Below are positions 51,263-59,464 of a stretch of DNA of 64,000 nt, in pieces. Location: NCBI GenBank assembly GCA_049323655.1, contig JBMONO010000009.1:254337-318336 (forward strand), given 5' to 3'. How positions within the stretch are numbered: position 1 is the first letter of the stretch; each line of letters starts with the position of its first letter. The notes under the pieces are model-generated. The model did not search any database, had not been told where the DNA came from, and worked only from the letters and a program-made list of their open reading frames with translations. The stretch is from DB1 sp049323655 (GTDB taxonomy: Bacteria > Desulfobacterota > Desulfobulbia > Desulfobulbales > SURF-16). The position numbers and the translations under genes were made by a program.

Positions 51263-51958
51263 TCAGAGCAGAATCTTCAGCACGACAAAGCCGCCGATCA
51301 ACAGCGCGACAAAGACGACGCAGAGCAGATTGAAATAACGGTCGATGAAGGCCTTGGCCGGTCTTCCCCATTTTTTCAGGATCCAGGCCACAAGGAAGAA
51401 TCGCGTTGCCCGGGCGGCCAGGGAGGTGGCGACAAAGACCGGCACATTGATCTTGGCCACGCCGGCGGTGATGGTGACCAGTTTGTAGGGCAGCGGGGTG
51501 AGGCCGAAGATAGAGACGATCCAGGCGTTCCAGCGGTCATAGACCTGAAAGAGATGATCGCCGCCCAGGGACGGACCGAAAGTCTTGATCAGATAGGCGG
51601 GCAGGGCGATATCCTCCCGGCCGTTCACCTCGACGAGCTGGACATGGGCGAGGTTTTCGACGATCCATCGTCCGACCGTCTCCCAGGCAAAGAGTCCGAT
51701 GCCATAGCCGAAAATGCCACCCAGCACCGAGGCCAGGGTGCACCAGAGGGCAAAACGCCACCAGCGGGACGGAGCGCCCAGCACCAGAGGAATGAGAAGA
51801 ATATCGGGCGGGATGGGAAAAACGCTGCTCTCGATGAACGAAATGCCGATCAGGGCCGGCAGCGCATAAGGAGTATAGGCCCAGTGCAGCACCCAGTCAT
51901 AGAGGCGGCGGTGCAGATGCCCATGCCAGGTGCCGTTCATTGCCTGTTCTTTTGTCAT
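51263..51958 (-). CDS. YqaA/DedA-family membrane protein
   Basis: This is a 231-residue membrane protein of the SNARE-associated (DedA/YqaA) family. FIESSVFPIPPDILLIPLVL is the family-typical first motif with the re-entrant prolines. GGIFGYGIGLFAWETVGRWI, FGLTPLPYKLVTITAGVAKI and FFLVAWILKKWG follow. About five helices are predicted. The ATG at 51958 overlaps the stop of an eight-codon leader (51955-51981); another ATG at 51940 is possible. It ends the cobalamin operon. The family may handle lipids or ions; the link to cobalamin is unclear. Confidence 0.88.
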   Translation of the reverse strand: MTKEQAMNGTWHGHLHRRLYDWVLHWAYTPYALPALIGISFIESSVFPIPPDILLIPLVLGAPSRWWRFALWCTLASVLGGIFGYGIGLFAWETVGRWIVENLAHVQLVEVNGREDIALPAYLIKTFGPSLGGDHLFQVYDRWNAWIVSIFGLTPLPYKLVTITAGVAKINVPVFVATSLAARATRFFLVAWILKKWGRPAKAFIDRYFNLLCVVFVALLIGGFVVLKILL

Positions 51959-51981
51959 GGGATGATGCACTCGCAACTCAT
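51955..51981 (-). CDS. Eight-codon leader peptide between mtaD and yqaA
   Basis: The frame reads MSCECIIP. It begins at an ATG overlapping the mtaD stop (ATGA), five bases after a strong GAGGAGG. Its stop overlaps the ATG of the yqaA gene in the same ATGA manner. It may only couple translation. Expression is not shown; this could be chance. Confidence 0.35.
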   Translation of the reverse strand: MSCECIIP

Positions 51982-53288
51982 GAAAACCTCCTCGCGCACG
52001 CCGCGGCCAGCTCTCTGACCCTCTCCATAGCCTCCGCCACATCAAAAGTCAAGATCCGTCGCTCCTCCATAACCAGCCGCCCATTAATGACAGCGCTGCG
52101 CACCGCGTCGCCCCGGGCCGCATAGACCAGGGTGTCGACGGAAAAAAAGGGGGTGAGCTGCGGCCGGTGAATGTCCACCACGATGAGATCGGCGAGCCGG
52201 CCGGGGGCGAGCACCCCGCAGTCCGTCATGCCCAGGACGGCAGCGCCCTCGACAGTGGCCATGGCAAGAACGTCGCGGGCCGGACAGAGGGTGGCGTCCC
52301 GGCCGTGCACCTTGTGCAGTTTGGCGCAGGCCGCCATCTCCCCGAACAGATCGAGATCATTGTTGCTGGCAGCACCGTCGGTGCCGAGCCCCACCCGCAC
52401 CCCGGCCGCCCGCAGGGCAGGCAGAGGGGCGGTGCCGGAGGCGAGCTTCATGTTGCTCTCCGGACAGCTGACCAGGGCGGCACCGCTTTCGGCCAGCAGG
52501 ACGATATCTTCCTCGGCCAGCCAGACGCCATGGACGCAGACCGTCCGCTCGTCAAGGAGACCCAGGGAATAAAGATAGACCAAGGGCGATCCGACGAATG
52601 TGGGGCGGATCATCTCCGCTTCCGCCCGCGTTTCGGCGATATGAATAAAAAAGGGCACATCATGGACGCGGGCGAGCTTCTTTGCCGCAATCAGCGTTGC
52701 CGGCGAGCAGGTATAGGGGGAATGGGCAAACACCGCCGGCCGTACCAGCTCGTCGCCCCCGCAGGAGCGAATGAAGCGGTCGCAGGCCGCCACATTGTCC
52801 GCCGGGTCCGGCACCCCGGGCGCGGGAAAATCGATGACGCCCTGGGCCGCCACCGCCCGCATGCCGGTTTCAACAAAGGCAGCAGCCGCCCGCTCCTCGT
52901 AAAAATAGGCGTCCGCCACGCAGGTGGTGCCGGAGAGGAGCATCTCCGCCGCCGCCAGCTTCGTGCACCAGGAGACCATCTCCGGGCTGACATGACGGGC
53001 CTCGGCCGGAAAGATATGCCGCTCCAGCCAGGTCATGAGCGGCAGGTCGTCGGCCAGCCCGCGGAACAGGGTCATGGCTGCATGGCTGTGGCCGTTGACC
53101 ATTCCGGGCATAACAAGATCATTTCCCACATCCAGAACCCGCCCTGTGCCGGACGGCCGCCAGGCCGCCATGGGGCCGACCGCGCCGATCCGCTTGCCGA
53201 CAATCTCGACAAAGCACCCGGGCGTCAGGCCGCTCGCTGTCGCCGGGGTAAAGAGCAGGGCGTTGATAAGGGTGAGATCCGGGGTCAT
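51978..53288 (-). CDS. mtaD: 5-methylthioadenosine/S-adenosylhomocysteine deaminase
   Basis: This 436-residue amidohydrolase deaminates SAH and/or MTA to the inosyl derivatives. Metal ligands and catalytic residues are visible: NGHSHAAMTLFRG (about 65-77, first His pair), FFIHIAETRAEAE, VHGVWL, and LGTDGAASNNDLDLF near 300. Typical deaminase length. It follows cbiH after ten bases in the cobalamin operon. The five SAM methyltransferases (six methylations) of corrin ring synthesis encoded upstream yield SAH, which inhibits them, so an SAH-removing enzyme here makes biochemical sense. Other amidohydrolase substrates (guanine, atrazine-like) are less likely. Confidence 0.88.
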   Translation of the reverse strand: MTPDLTLINALLFTPATASGLTPGCFVEIVGKRIGAVGPMAAWRPSGTGRVLDVGNDLVMPGMVNGHSHAAMTLFRGLADDLPLMTWLERHIFPAEARHVSPEMVSWCTKLAAAEMLLSGTTCVADAYFYEERAAAAFVETGMRAVAAQGVIDFPAPGVPDPADNVAACDRFIRSCGGDELVRPAVFAHSPYTCSPATLIAAKKLARVHDVPFFIHIAETRAEAEMIRPTFVGSPLVYLYSLGLLDERTVCVHGVWLAEEDIVLLAESGAALVSCPESNMKLASGTAPLPALRAAGVRVGLGTDGAASNNDLDLFGEMAACAKLHKVHGRDATLCPARDVLAMATVEGAAVLGMTDCGVLAPGRLADLIVVDIHRPQLTPFFSVDTLVYAARGDAVRSAVINGRLVMEERRILTFDVAEAMERVRELAAACARRFS

Positions 53289-53298
53289 GGACGTTCGC

Positions 53299-54048
53299 TC
53301 ACAAATCGTATTTATGATGATAGCCGCGCGGGGTGATCATCCATTTTTCCCAGGTAACGGTGGTGGAGTTGCCGATAAAGACGGTGGACTGCATGCCGAT
53401 CTCCTCCTCCAGCATTAGCGCCAGGTTGGTGACCACCACCCTTTCCTGCTCGCGGGTGGCGGCGGTGACGATGCCGACCGGGGTGTCCGGCCGGCGGTGC
53501 TCCGCAATGATCTCGCGGGCGCGGACGATCTGGTCGGTGCGCCGTTTTGATTTCGGATTGTAGATGACGATGACGAAATCAGCGGCAGCCGCGGCTGCGA
53601 GCCGCTTCTCGATGAGCGGCCAGGGAGTGAGCAGATCGGAGAGACTGATTGCGGCAAAATCATGCATGAGCGGGGCGCCGAGACGGGCGGCGCAGCCGTT
53701 GACCGCAGCGATACCCGGCACCACCTCGATATCGATATCAATTTGTCCTTCCCGGGCAACCTCCAGGGCAAGCCCGGCCAGGGCATAGATGCCGGGATCG
53801 CCGCCGCAGACCAGGGCAACCGTCTCGCCGGCCGCGGCCCGCGCCAGGGCCTGGCGGGTGCGCTCCACCTCCTTCATCATCTCCGAGGAAACCACCTCCT
53901 TGCCGGCCAGCAGCTCCGGGATGAGATCGAGATAGGTTCGGTACCCGACGACAACGGTCGATCCGGCAATGGCAGCGCGGGCCGCCGGGGTGATATGCTC
54001 CACCCCGCCGGGGCCGGTGCCGACAACAAATAATTTTCCTGTGCTCAC
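53299..54048 (-). CDS. cbiH: Precorrin-3B/cobalt-factor III C17-methyltransferase
   Basis: This 249-residue SAM-dependent enzyme performs ring contraction with C17 methylation in the anaerobic cobalamin route. SAM-pocket motifs: FVVGTGPGGVEHITPAA, VCGGDPGIYAL, EVVPGIAAVNGCAARLGAPL, HDFAAISLSDLLTPW and IYNPKSKRR, which are specific to CbiH/CobJ. The start overlaps the cbiG stop by four bases. Length is standard without extra iron-sulfur extension. Confidence 0.95.
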   Translation of the reverse strand: MSTGKLFVVGTGPGGVEHITPAARAAIAGSTVVVGYRTYLDLIPELLAGKEVVSSEMMKEVERTRQALARAAAGETVALVCGGDPGIYALAGLALEVAREGQIDIDIEVVPGIAAVNGCAARLGAPLMHDFAAISLSDLLTPWPLIEKRLAAAAAADFVIVIYNPKSKRRTDQIVRAREIIAEHRRPDTPVGIVTAATREQERVVVTNLALMLEEEIGMQSTVFIGNSTTVTWEKWMITPRGYHHKYDL

Positions 54049-55043
54049 AAATATTTCTCCACGATGGCAACAGTGACGTCACGATATTTTCTCTTGGGGA
54101 CGATGAGCCGCCCCCCCTGCCCGGCGGCAAGCAGGGCCGCCGGTTCGGCGACCGCATAGGCGCCGGTGGCCCGGAAAACCGCCTCGGAGCGGGCAACGCC
54201 CTCCACCCGGTTCAACTCCTCTTTGGCAAAGAAGACCAGGGGCAGCCCATGCCCACGGGCAGCAGCGAGCAGCCCCTCCTCATCCGCCTTGAGATCGATA
54301 GTGGCGAGGCTGTGCAGGGAAAACGACGAAAGCTGATTCTCCTCCAGAGTGGCGACAAGCGCCTCGCCAATATCTGCCGCCGCCGTGCCCCGGTTGCAGC
54401 CGATGCCGACCACCAGATTTTTTGGGCGCAGGACCAGGGCATCCGCCCGCGTCCAGCCGGTGCGGTTGGAAACAATGCAGTCCGCCTCACCGGCATCCGC
54501 TACCTCCAGCAGATCCTGGGGCAGTTCCGGCACAACGGTGTCGCAAAAAACGCGCAACCTGCCCCTGTTGACGAGGATGGCGCTTAACCGGGTGACATCG
54601 GCAGCCTGTTCCGCGATCAGACCCGTTTTTCGCATCCAGAGATCAAGAGCGGTGAGTCCGAGGACATCCGAGGCGGTGGTGATCACCGCCTGGCCGCCGG
54701 TGATTTCCGCCACCCGGAGGGCCAACCCGTTGCCGCCGCCGACATGACCGGACAGCAGACTGACTGCAAAGCGACCCCGCTCGTCACAGACGACGATAGC
54801 GGGATCATGACGCTTGTCGCTGATCAGCGGGGCAATGGTCCGAACCACGATGCCGGCGGCCATGATGCAAACAAAGCCGTCATAAACCGGCCACGCCCGC
54901 TGCACGGCCACGGCGATTCCGGCCCTGCAGTCGAGCAGCTCCGCCCCGGCAAGAGCGCCGACAAGGGTCCGGGCCAGCTGGCTGCCCCCTTTGGTAACGG
55001 CGCAGACGGCAATCCGGACGGGCGCGGCCTCAGTCTGCCCCAT
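54045..55043 (-). CDS. cbiG: Cobalt-precorrin-5A hydrolase
   Basis: This 332-residue enzyme opens the delta-lactone of cobalt-precorrin-5A and releases acetaldehyde. The N-terminal domain has FVCIMAAGIVVRTIAPLISD, KRHDPAIVVCDERGRFAVSL and LSGHVGGGN, signatures of CbiG. The C-terminal domain has VVGIGCNRGTAAADIGEAL. The ATG at 55043 lies within the end of cbiF; a longer frame from 55073 would overlap more. Part of the contiguous cbi operon. Confidence 0.95.
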   Translation of the reverse strand: MGQTEAAPVRIAVCAVTKGGSQLARTLVGALAGAELLDCRAGIAVAVQRAWPVYDGFVCIMAAGIVVRTIAPLISDKRHDPAIVVCDERGRFAVSLLSGHVGGGNGLALRVAEITGGQAVITTASDVLGLTALDLWMRKTGLIAEQAADVTRLSAILVNRGRLRVFCDTVVPELPQDLLEVADAGEADCIVSNRTGWTRADALVLRPKNLVVGIGCNRGTAAADIGEALVATLEENQLSSFSLHSLATIDLKADEEGLLAAARGHGLPLVFFAKEELNRVEGVARSEAVFRATGAYAVAEPAALLAAGQGGRLIVPKRKYRDVTVAIVEKYL

Positions 55044-55803
55044 CACGGCACCCGTGGGCAAAGGCGCGGTCATAGAGCCGGGAGACCGCGGTCAGCCCCT
55101 GGTCGCCGAAGACCTCACCAACGCAGATGATGGCGGTTTTCCTGATGGCCGCGGCCCGCACCCGCACGCCGATCTCGGCAAGAGAAGCGCGGATGATGCG
55201 CTCCTCGGGCCAGCTCGCCTTTTCCACTACCGCCACCGGGGTCGAAGACGGGTAGCCGCCGGCCAGCAGTTCCGCCACCACCTCATCGATCATACCGACG
55301 CTGAGAAAGATCAGCATGGTGGCCCGGTGGCCGGCAAGCCCGACCAGCTCCTGGCCGGCCGGCACCGGAGTGCGGCCCGCCCGCCGGGTGATGATGACGG
55401 TTTGCGAAACCTCGGGCAGAGTCAGTTCCGCCTCCAGGGCGGCGGCGGCGGCAAAGGCCGAGCTGACCCCCGGCACCACGGCATGGGGGATGGCCAACCG
55501 GTCAAGTTCTTCCATCTGTTCGCGAATAGCGCCATAGAGAGACGGATCACCGGTGTGCAGCCGCACCACCTTTCTGTCCTGGCGCCAGGCGGCGGCCATG
55601 ACATCGATGATCTGGCCGAGATCAAGAGGAGCGGAATTGACGATCTCCGCCCGCAGATCCGCGACCAGGGCCTGCGGCACCAGGCTGCCGGCATAAACGA
55701 CCAGATCGGCCTTTTCCAGCAGTCTGCGGCCCTTGACCGTAATCAGCTCCGGATCGCCGGGACCGGCGCCGACGAAGTGGATGATGTTTTGTTCAGCGTC
55801 CAT
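55030..55803 (-). CDS. cbiF: Cobalt-precorrin-4 C11-methyltransferase
   Basis: This 257-residue SAM-dependent methyltransferase acts at C11. It begins IHFVGAGPGDPELITVKGRR; VYAGSLVPQALV, LHTGDPSLYGAIREQM, VVPGVSSAFAAAAALEAELT and PEVSQTVIITRRAGRTPVP identify CbiF/CobM. Both ends overlap neighbours by about 11-14 bases, indicating tight operon packing. Confidence 0.96.
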   Translation of the reverse strand: MDAEQNIIHFVGAGPGDPELITVKGRRLLEKADLVVYAGSLVPQALVADLRAEIVNSAPLDLGQIIDVMAAAWRQDRKVVRLHTGDPSLYGAIREQMEELDRLAIPHAVVPGVSSAFAAAAALEAELTLPEVSQTVIITRRAGRTPVPAGQELVGLAGHRATMLIFLSVGMIDEVVAELLAGGYPSSTPVAVVEKASWPEERIIRASLAEIGVRVRAAAIRKTAIICVGEVFGDQGLTAVSRLYDRAFAHGCRDGAD

Positions 55804-56524
55804 TTTTTCTCACAATGATGGTGGAAAAATAATGGTTCTTCTCCCCCATGGCCTGCCGGAGATCACGGCTCACCCGCTGGCCCCGCTGGCTGGAACGTTC
55901 GACCAGCACCGCCCGGTCGAGGAGCTGCATCTCGTCAAGCAGCGGGACGATGCGGTCCATGACCCGGTGCACCTTCATCAGCACCACGGAATCGAATTTC
56001 TCCAGGGTCTCGCGCAGCTCGCCATTTTCAAAGGTGGCGGGCAACACCACCAACCGGTCATCGCCGAGACAAAGGGGCGCTCCGGCGGCGGCGGCCGAAG
56101 CGCCGATGGAGGAGACGCCGGGAATGATCTCGATGGCGAGTCGTGGTTCAGCGGCAAGCAGGGTCTCACAGATGTAAAAACCGGTGCTGTAAATGGCCGG
56201 ATCGCCGAGGGTCGGAAAGACGACGTCACGGCCTTCCCGCAAGCGGGCCAGAATCAGCGCACAGGCAGCGTCCCAGGCCCGCTGCACCTCTTGATCCGGC
56301 GTTGCGCCGCGACGGATCTTCTTCATCGGGAAATAATGGGTGATGATCTCCTTGCCGGCAGGCGCCACCACTGCGCTGGCGATGGCAAGCGCCACGCTCT
56401 CCCCGTCAGCGCTGCCGGCCGGAGCAAACCAGACCGGGCAGCGTTCCAGCAGGCGCAGGGCTTTCAGCGTCATCAGCTCCGGATCGCCGGGGCCGACTCC
56501 TACTACATACAAAGTTCCGTTCAT
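55793..56524 (-). CDS. cbiL: Cobalt-factor II/precorrin-2 C20-methyltransferase
   Basis: This 243-residue SAM-dependent methyltransferase adds the C20 methyl. Motifs: LYVVGVGPGDPELMTLKALR, PTLGDPAIYSTGFYI, EIIPGVSSIGASAAAAGAPL and HYFPMKK. The last 45 residues (VVLMKVHRVMDRIVPLLDEM, then AVLVERSSQRGQ) match CbiL/CobI. It overlaps both adjacent genes by a few bases. Confidence 0.95.
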   Translation of the reverse strand: MNGTLYVVGVGPGDPELMTLKALRLLERCPVWFAPAGSADGESVALAIASAVVAPAGKEIITHYFPMKKIRRGATPDQEVQRAWDAACALILARLREGRDVVFPTLGDPAIYSTGFYICETLLAAEPRLAIEIIPGVSSIGASAAAAGAPLCLGDDRLVVLPATFENGELRETLEKFDSVVLMKVHRVMDRIVPLLDEMQLLDRAVLVERSSQRGQRVSRDLRQAMGEKNHYFSTIIVRKNGR

Positions 56525-57738
56525 TTTATGCCTGTGACAATGGATATTGGATGAAAAATTCTGGGTGATTCTCCGGATGCCGACAAGTCGTTTCGTTCGC
56601 AGCTGATACGGCTCACCGTCACCCGCAGGCCGGCCGCGGCCATGTGCTGCGGAGCCAGACGGACGGTCCGGGCGGTGACGCCGTTTGCCACGATCCGGCC
56701 GGCCGCGCCGAGCCGGGCCGCCGCCTGATTGATGATAGACTCAAGCTCGCCGCCGCTGCCGCCGACAAAGACCCGATCCGGATCGGGCAGGAGGTCGAGC
56801 ACCGCCGGCGCCTCACCCGGGATCGGCACGACGTTATACGCGCCGTACCGGCGGATATTGTCCCGGATATTGGCGAGCTCCTCTTGCTTTTTTTCCACCG
56901 CAAAAATGGTGAGATCGGGACAGAGCCGGCCCGCCTCGACGGAAACCGAGCCGCTGCCGGCGCCGATATCCCACAGCACACCCTCGTCCGGCAGGGCAAG
57001 ACGGTGCAGGGCGACGGCCCGCACCTCATCCTTGGTGATCAGGCCGCGGCTGTGGCTGATCTCTGCCTCGGTCAGCCCGAGTCGCGGCAGGACCGGCCGG
57101 CCGGGGCGCTGGACAAGCAGGACATTGAGCGGGGCAAAACGTCTGGCGGCGATCTCCTTGAGCGTCCCGCTGCTGAGCCGCTCATCCGCCAGCCCGATAT
57201 TTTCCGCCACCGACAGGCGGCAACCGGCCAGCATCGTCTCATCTTCGATCACCCCGAGATAGTCGCGAAGCTGGTCGGCGATGACCTCCGGCCGGTTTTG
57301 CGCGTCAGTGAAGACAACCGTCTTTGCCGCGGCCAGGAGCAGGCCGGGCAGATGCCGGGGCGTCCGGCCATGGAGACTGACCAGTCGGGCATCATCCCAG
57401 GGAATACGGAAACGGGCGCAGGCCTCCTGCAGGGCGGAGAGACCGGGCACGATCGTAAGCCGTTCCGGCCCGAACTCAGCGAGCAGCCTGCGGCCGATAC
57501 CAAAAAAGAGCGGATCTCCGCTGGCCAGCACCGCCACCGACTCACCGGTCGCCAGCCTCTCCCGGATGACGGTCAGGGCCGTCGCCAACGGAGTGATTGC
57601 GCACTTTGCGGCCGGACAATCGGTAACAGCGGCCAGATGACGCTCTGCGCCGACCAGCAGGGCGCATTCCCCGACAAGGGCGCGCTGGCCGTCGGTGATG
57701 CCGCGACTGTCTATCCCGAGCAGAACAATCTCAGACAT
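56521..57738 (-). CDS. cbiET: Cobalt-precorrin C5/C15-methyltransferase and decarboxylase fusion (CbiE-CbiT)
   Basis: This 405-residue bifunctional enzyme methylates C5 and C15 and decarboxylates the C12 side chain. The ATG at 57738 overlaps the cbiD end. The CbiE half (1-210) has GAERHLAAV, LASGDPLFFGIGRRLLAEFG and VVPGLSALQEACA-type pocket segments. The CbiT half (about 225-400) is a classic class I methyltransferase: VLWDIGAGSGSVSVEAGRLC, IFAVEKKQEE, RVFVGGSGGELESI. Fused CbiET is common in deltaproteobacteria and corresponds to CobL of the aerobic route. Confidence 0.95.
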   Translation of the reverse strand: MSEIVLLGIDSRGITDGQRALVGECALLVGAERHLAAVTDCPAAKCAITPLATALTVIRERLATGESVAVLASGDPLFFGIGRRLLAEFGPERLTIVPGLSALQEACARFRIPWDDARLVSLHGRTPRHLPGLLLAAAKTVVFTDAQNRPEVIADQLRDYLGVIEDETMLAGCRLSVAENIGLADERLSSGTLKEIAARRFAPLNVLLVQRPGRPVLPRLGLTEAEISHSRGLITKDEVRAVALHRLALPDEGVLWDIGAGSGSVSVEAGRLCPDLTIFAVEKKQEELANIRDNIRRYGAYNVVPIPGEAPAVLDLLPDPDRVFVGGSGGELESIINQAAARLGAAGRIVANGVTARTVRLAPQHMAAAGLRVTVSRISCERNDLSASGESPRIFHPISIVTGIK

Positions 57739-58822
57739 GCTCCACCACCTTGCCCCGGCCATCAACGAGAATGACGCTGACCGCCCGGCCGCTTACCTTC
57801 TCTCCGTAGCGCCGCGCAGTAAGACAGACCGCCCGGATCAGATCATCCCGCCCCGCTGCGGCCAACAGCTCGTACATTTCCCGGGCCGTGTTGGCCGAGG
57901 CAAGACGTGTCAGCAATTGCTCCTCGGCGCCAAGCCGGCTGAGCAGCGCCGCGCCGTCCGCCACCTCCAGGGCCCCGTGCCGCACATGGGTCTGGGGAAT
58001 TTCCAGGGCGGCCTTCATGATCTTGGCCCACATGCCGGCCAGATGGATGCGGACAAAGCCGCGGCGGGCGGCCTCCCGCAGGGAGAATTCCAGATAATCG
58101 CCCATCATGGCATGGGCCTCCTCCGGCAGACCGAGCAGCGCCTGCGCCCCTTTTTCCGAGGTGCGGCCGGTGGCGAGCACCACCTCGGCAAGGCCCGCCG
58201 CCCGGGCGACATCGAGGGAGGTCCTGATGGTGGCGGTCCACGCCTCGGCCGATACCGGCCGGACAATACCGGTGGTGCCGAGGATGGAGAGGCCGCCGAC
58301 AATGCCGAGCCGTCGATTCAGGGTTTTTTCGGCAAGTTCCCGCCCTCTGGGCACGCTGATCACGACCTCCACTGTTGCCGCCGTCTCCCCCATACCCTCC
58401 AGCACCGCCGCCGTGATCATCCGGCGCGGCACCGGATTGATGGCAGGTTCGCCGACTCCTACGGCCAGCCCCGGCCGGCTGACCCGGCCCACCCCCTCAC
58501 CGGCGCAGAGCAGAATACGGCCCGACTCCAGGCTGACACAGGTTACCGCCGCCGGCGGCTCCGCCAAAAACCGCACAAAGGCAACAATTTCGGCGCCATT
58601 GGTGACATCCGGATCATCACCGGCATCCTTGATCACCGCGGCCAGGGCGCCACCGTTTTCCGCCACGCAGCGCTGCACGGCAAAGAGATGACGGCTGCCG
58701 TCGGGAAAGGGGATGGCAACGGCTGCCGGCGCCGTGCCGGTCACCAGCAGCTCCACCGCCGCCCGCGCCGCCGCCGCGGCGCAGGCGCCGGTGGTATAGC
58801 CGCTGCGCAGCCGCCGCGCCAT
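57731..58822 (-). CDS. cbiD: Cobalt-precorrin-5B C1-methyltransferase
   Basis: This 363-residue enzyme methylates C1. It starts LRSGYTTGACAAAAARAAVE, the CbiD hallmark; KDAGDDPDVTNGAEIVAFVR, VGEPAINPVPRRMI, GGLSILGTTGIVRPVSAEAW and LATGRTSE are all characteristic. CbiD belongs to the cobalt-early (anaerobic) pathway, which fits the rest of the gene set. It starts one base from the cbiC stop. Confidence 0.97.
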   Translation of the reverse strand: MARRLRSGYTTGACAAAAARAAVELLVTGTAPAAVAIPFPDGSRHLFAVQRCVAENGGALAAVIKDAGDDPDVTNGAEIVAFVRFLAEPPAAVTCVSLESGRILLCAGEGVGRVSRPGLAVGVGEPAINPVPRRMITAAVLEGMGETAATVEVVISVPRGRELAEKTLNRRLGIVGGLSILGTTGIVRPVSAEAWTATIRTSLDVARAAGLAEVVLATGRTSEKGAQALLGLPEEAHAMMGDYLEFSLREAARRGFVRIHLAGMWAKIMKAALEIPQTHVRHGALEVADGAALLSRLGAEEQLLTRLASANTAREMYELLAAAGRDDLIRAVCLTARRYGEKVSGRAVSVILVDGRGKVVEHV

Positions 58823-59461
58823 CTAGTTCTCTCCAGCCAGGCGAAGCAGGGCATTGACAATGGCCGCCGCCACCGGACTGCCGCCTTTCCGGCCAATACT
58901 GGTGATAAAGGGATAGTCCTTCTTCAGCAGCAGCTCCTTCGATTCCGCCGCATTGACAAAGCCCACCGGCACGCCGACGACAAGCGCCGGCCGCGCCGCT
59001 TCCGGCATCTGCTCCATCATCGCCATAATCGTGACAAGGGCAGTCGGTGCATTGCCCACCGCGACAATGCCGATATTGTCATCCAGTCCCATCTCCATGG
59101 CCATGGCCGCGCGGGTCGTTCCTCTCTCTCCGGCCCGGTCGGCAACTTCCGCCTCGCCCACCCGACAGATCACCCGCCCGCCCCAGCGGCCCAGCGCCTT
59201 CCTGTTCACCCCGGCCGCCACCATGGTGACATCGGTGAGGATGTTGCGACCGGCGCGGAGAGCGGCAATGCCGGCGGTCAGGGCCGCCGGATGAAAACGC
59301 AGGCTGTCGGTAAAGGAGAAATCGCCGGTGGCGTGGATCACCCGCTGCACCACCGTGAAAGTGGCCGGATCAAGGCTGGTGGGACCAAGTTCCTCGGCAA
59401 TGATACGAAAGCTTTCCTTCTCAATCTCGCCCGGGGCGATGTCTTTGATCATGGTCGCCAT
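58823..59461 (-). CDS. cbiC: Cobalt-precorrin-8 methylmutase
   Basis: This 212-residue enzyme moves the methyl group from C11 to C12, giving cobyrinate. Motifs: IEKESFRIIAEELG, VIHATGDFSFTDSLRF with the catalytic His, ILTDVTMVAAGVNRKAL, GNAPTALVTI and VGVPVGFVNAAESKELL. Adjacent to cbiA and cbiD with gaps of three and zero bases. Confidence 0.96.
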   Translation of the reverse strand: MATMIKDIAPGEIEKESFRIIAEELGPTSLDPATFTVVQRVIHATGDFSFTDSLRFHPAALTAGIAALRAGRNILTDVTMVAAGVNRKALGRWGGRVICRVGEAEVADRAGERGTTRAAMAMEMGLDDNIGIVAVGNAPTALVTIMAMMEQMPEAARPALVVGVPVGFVNAAESKELLLKKDYPFITSIGRKGGSPVAAAIVNALLRLAGEN

Positions 59462-59464
59462 AAC

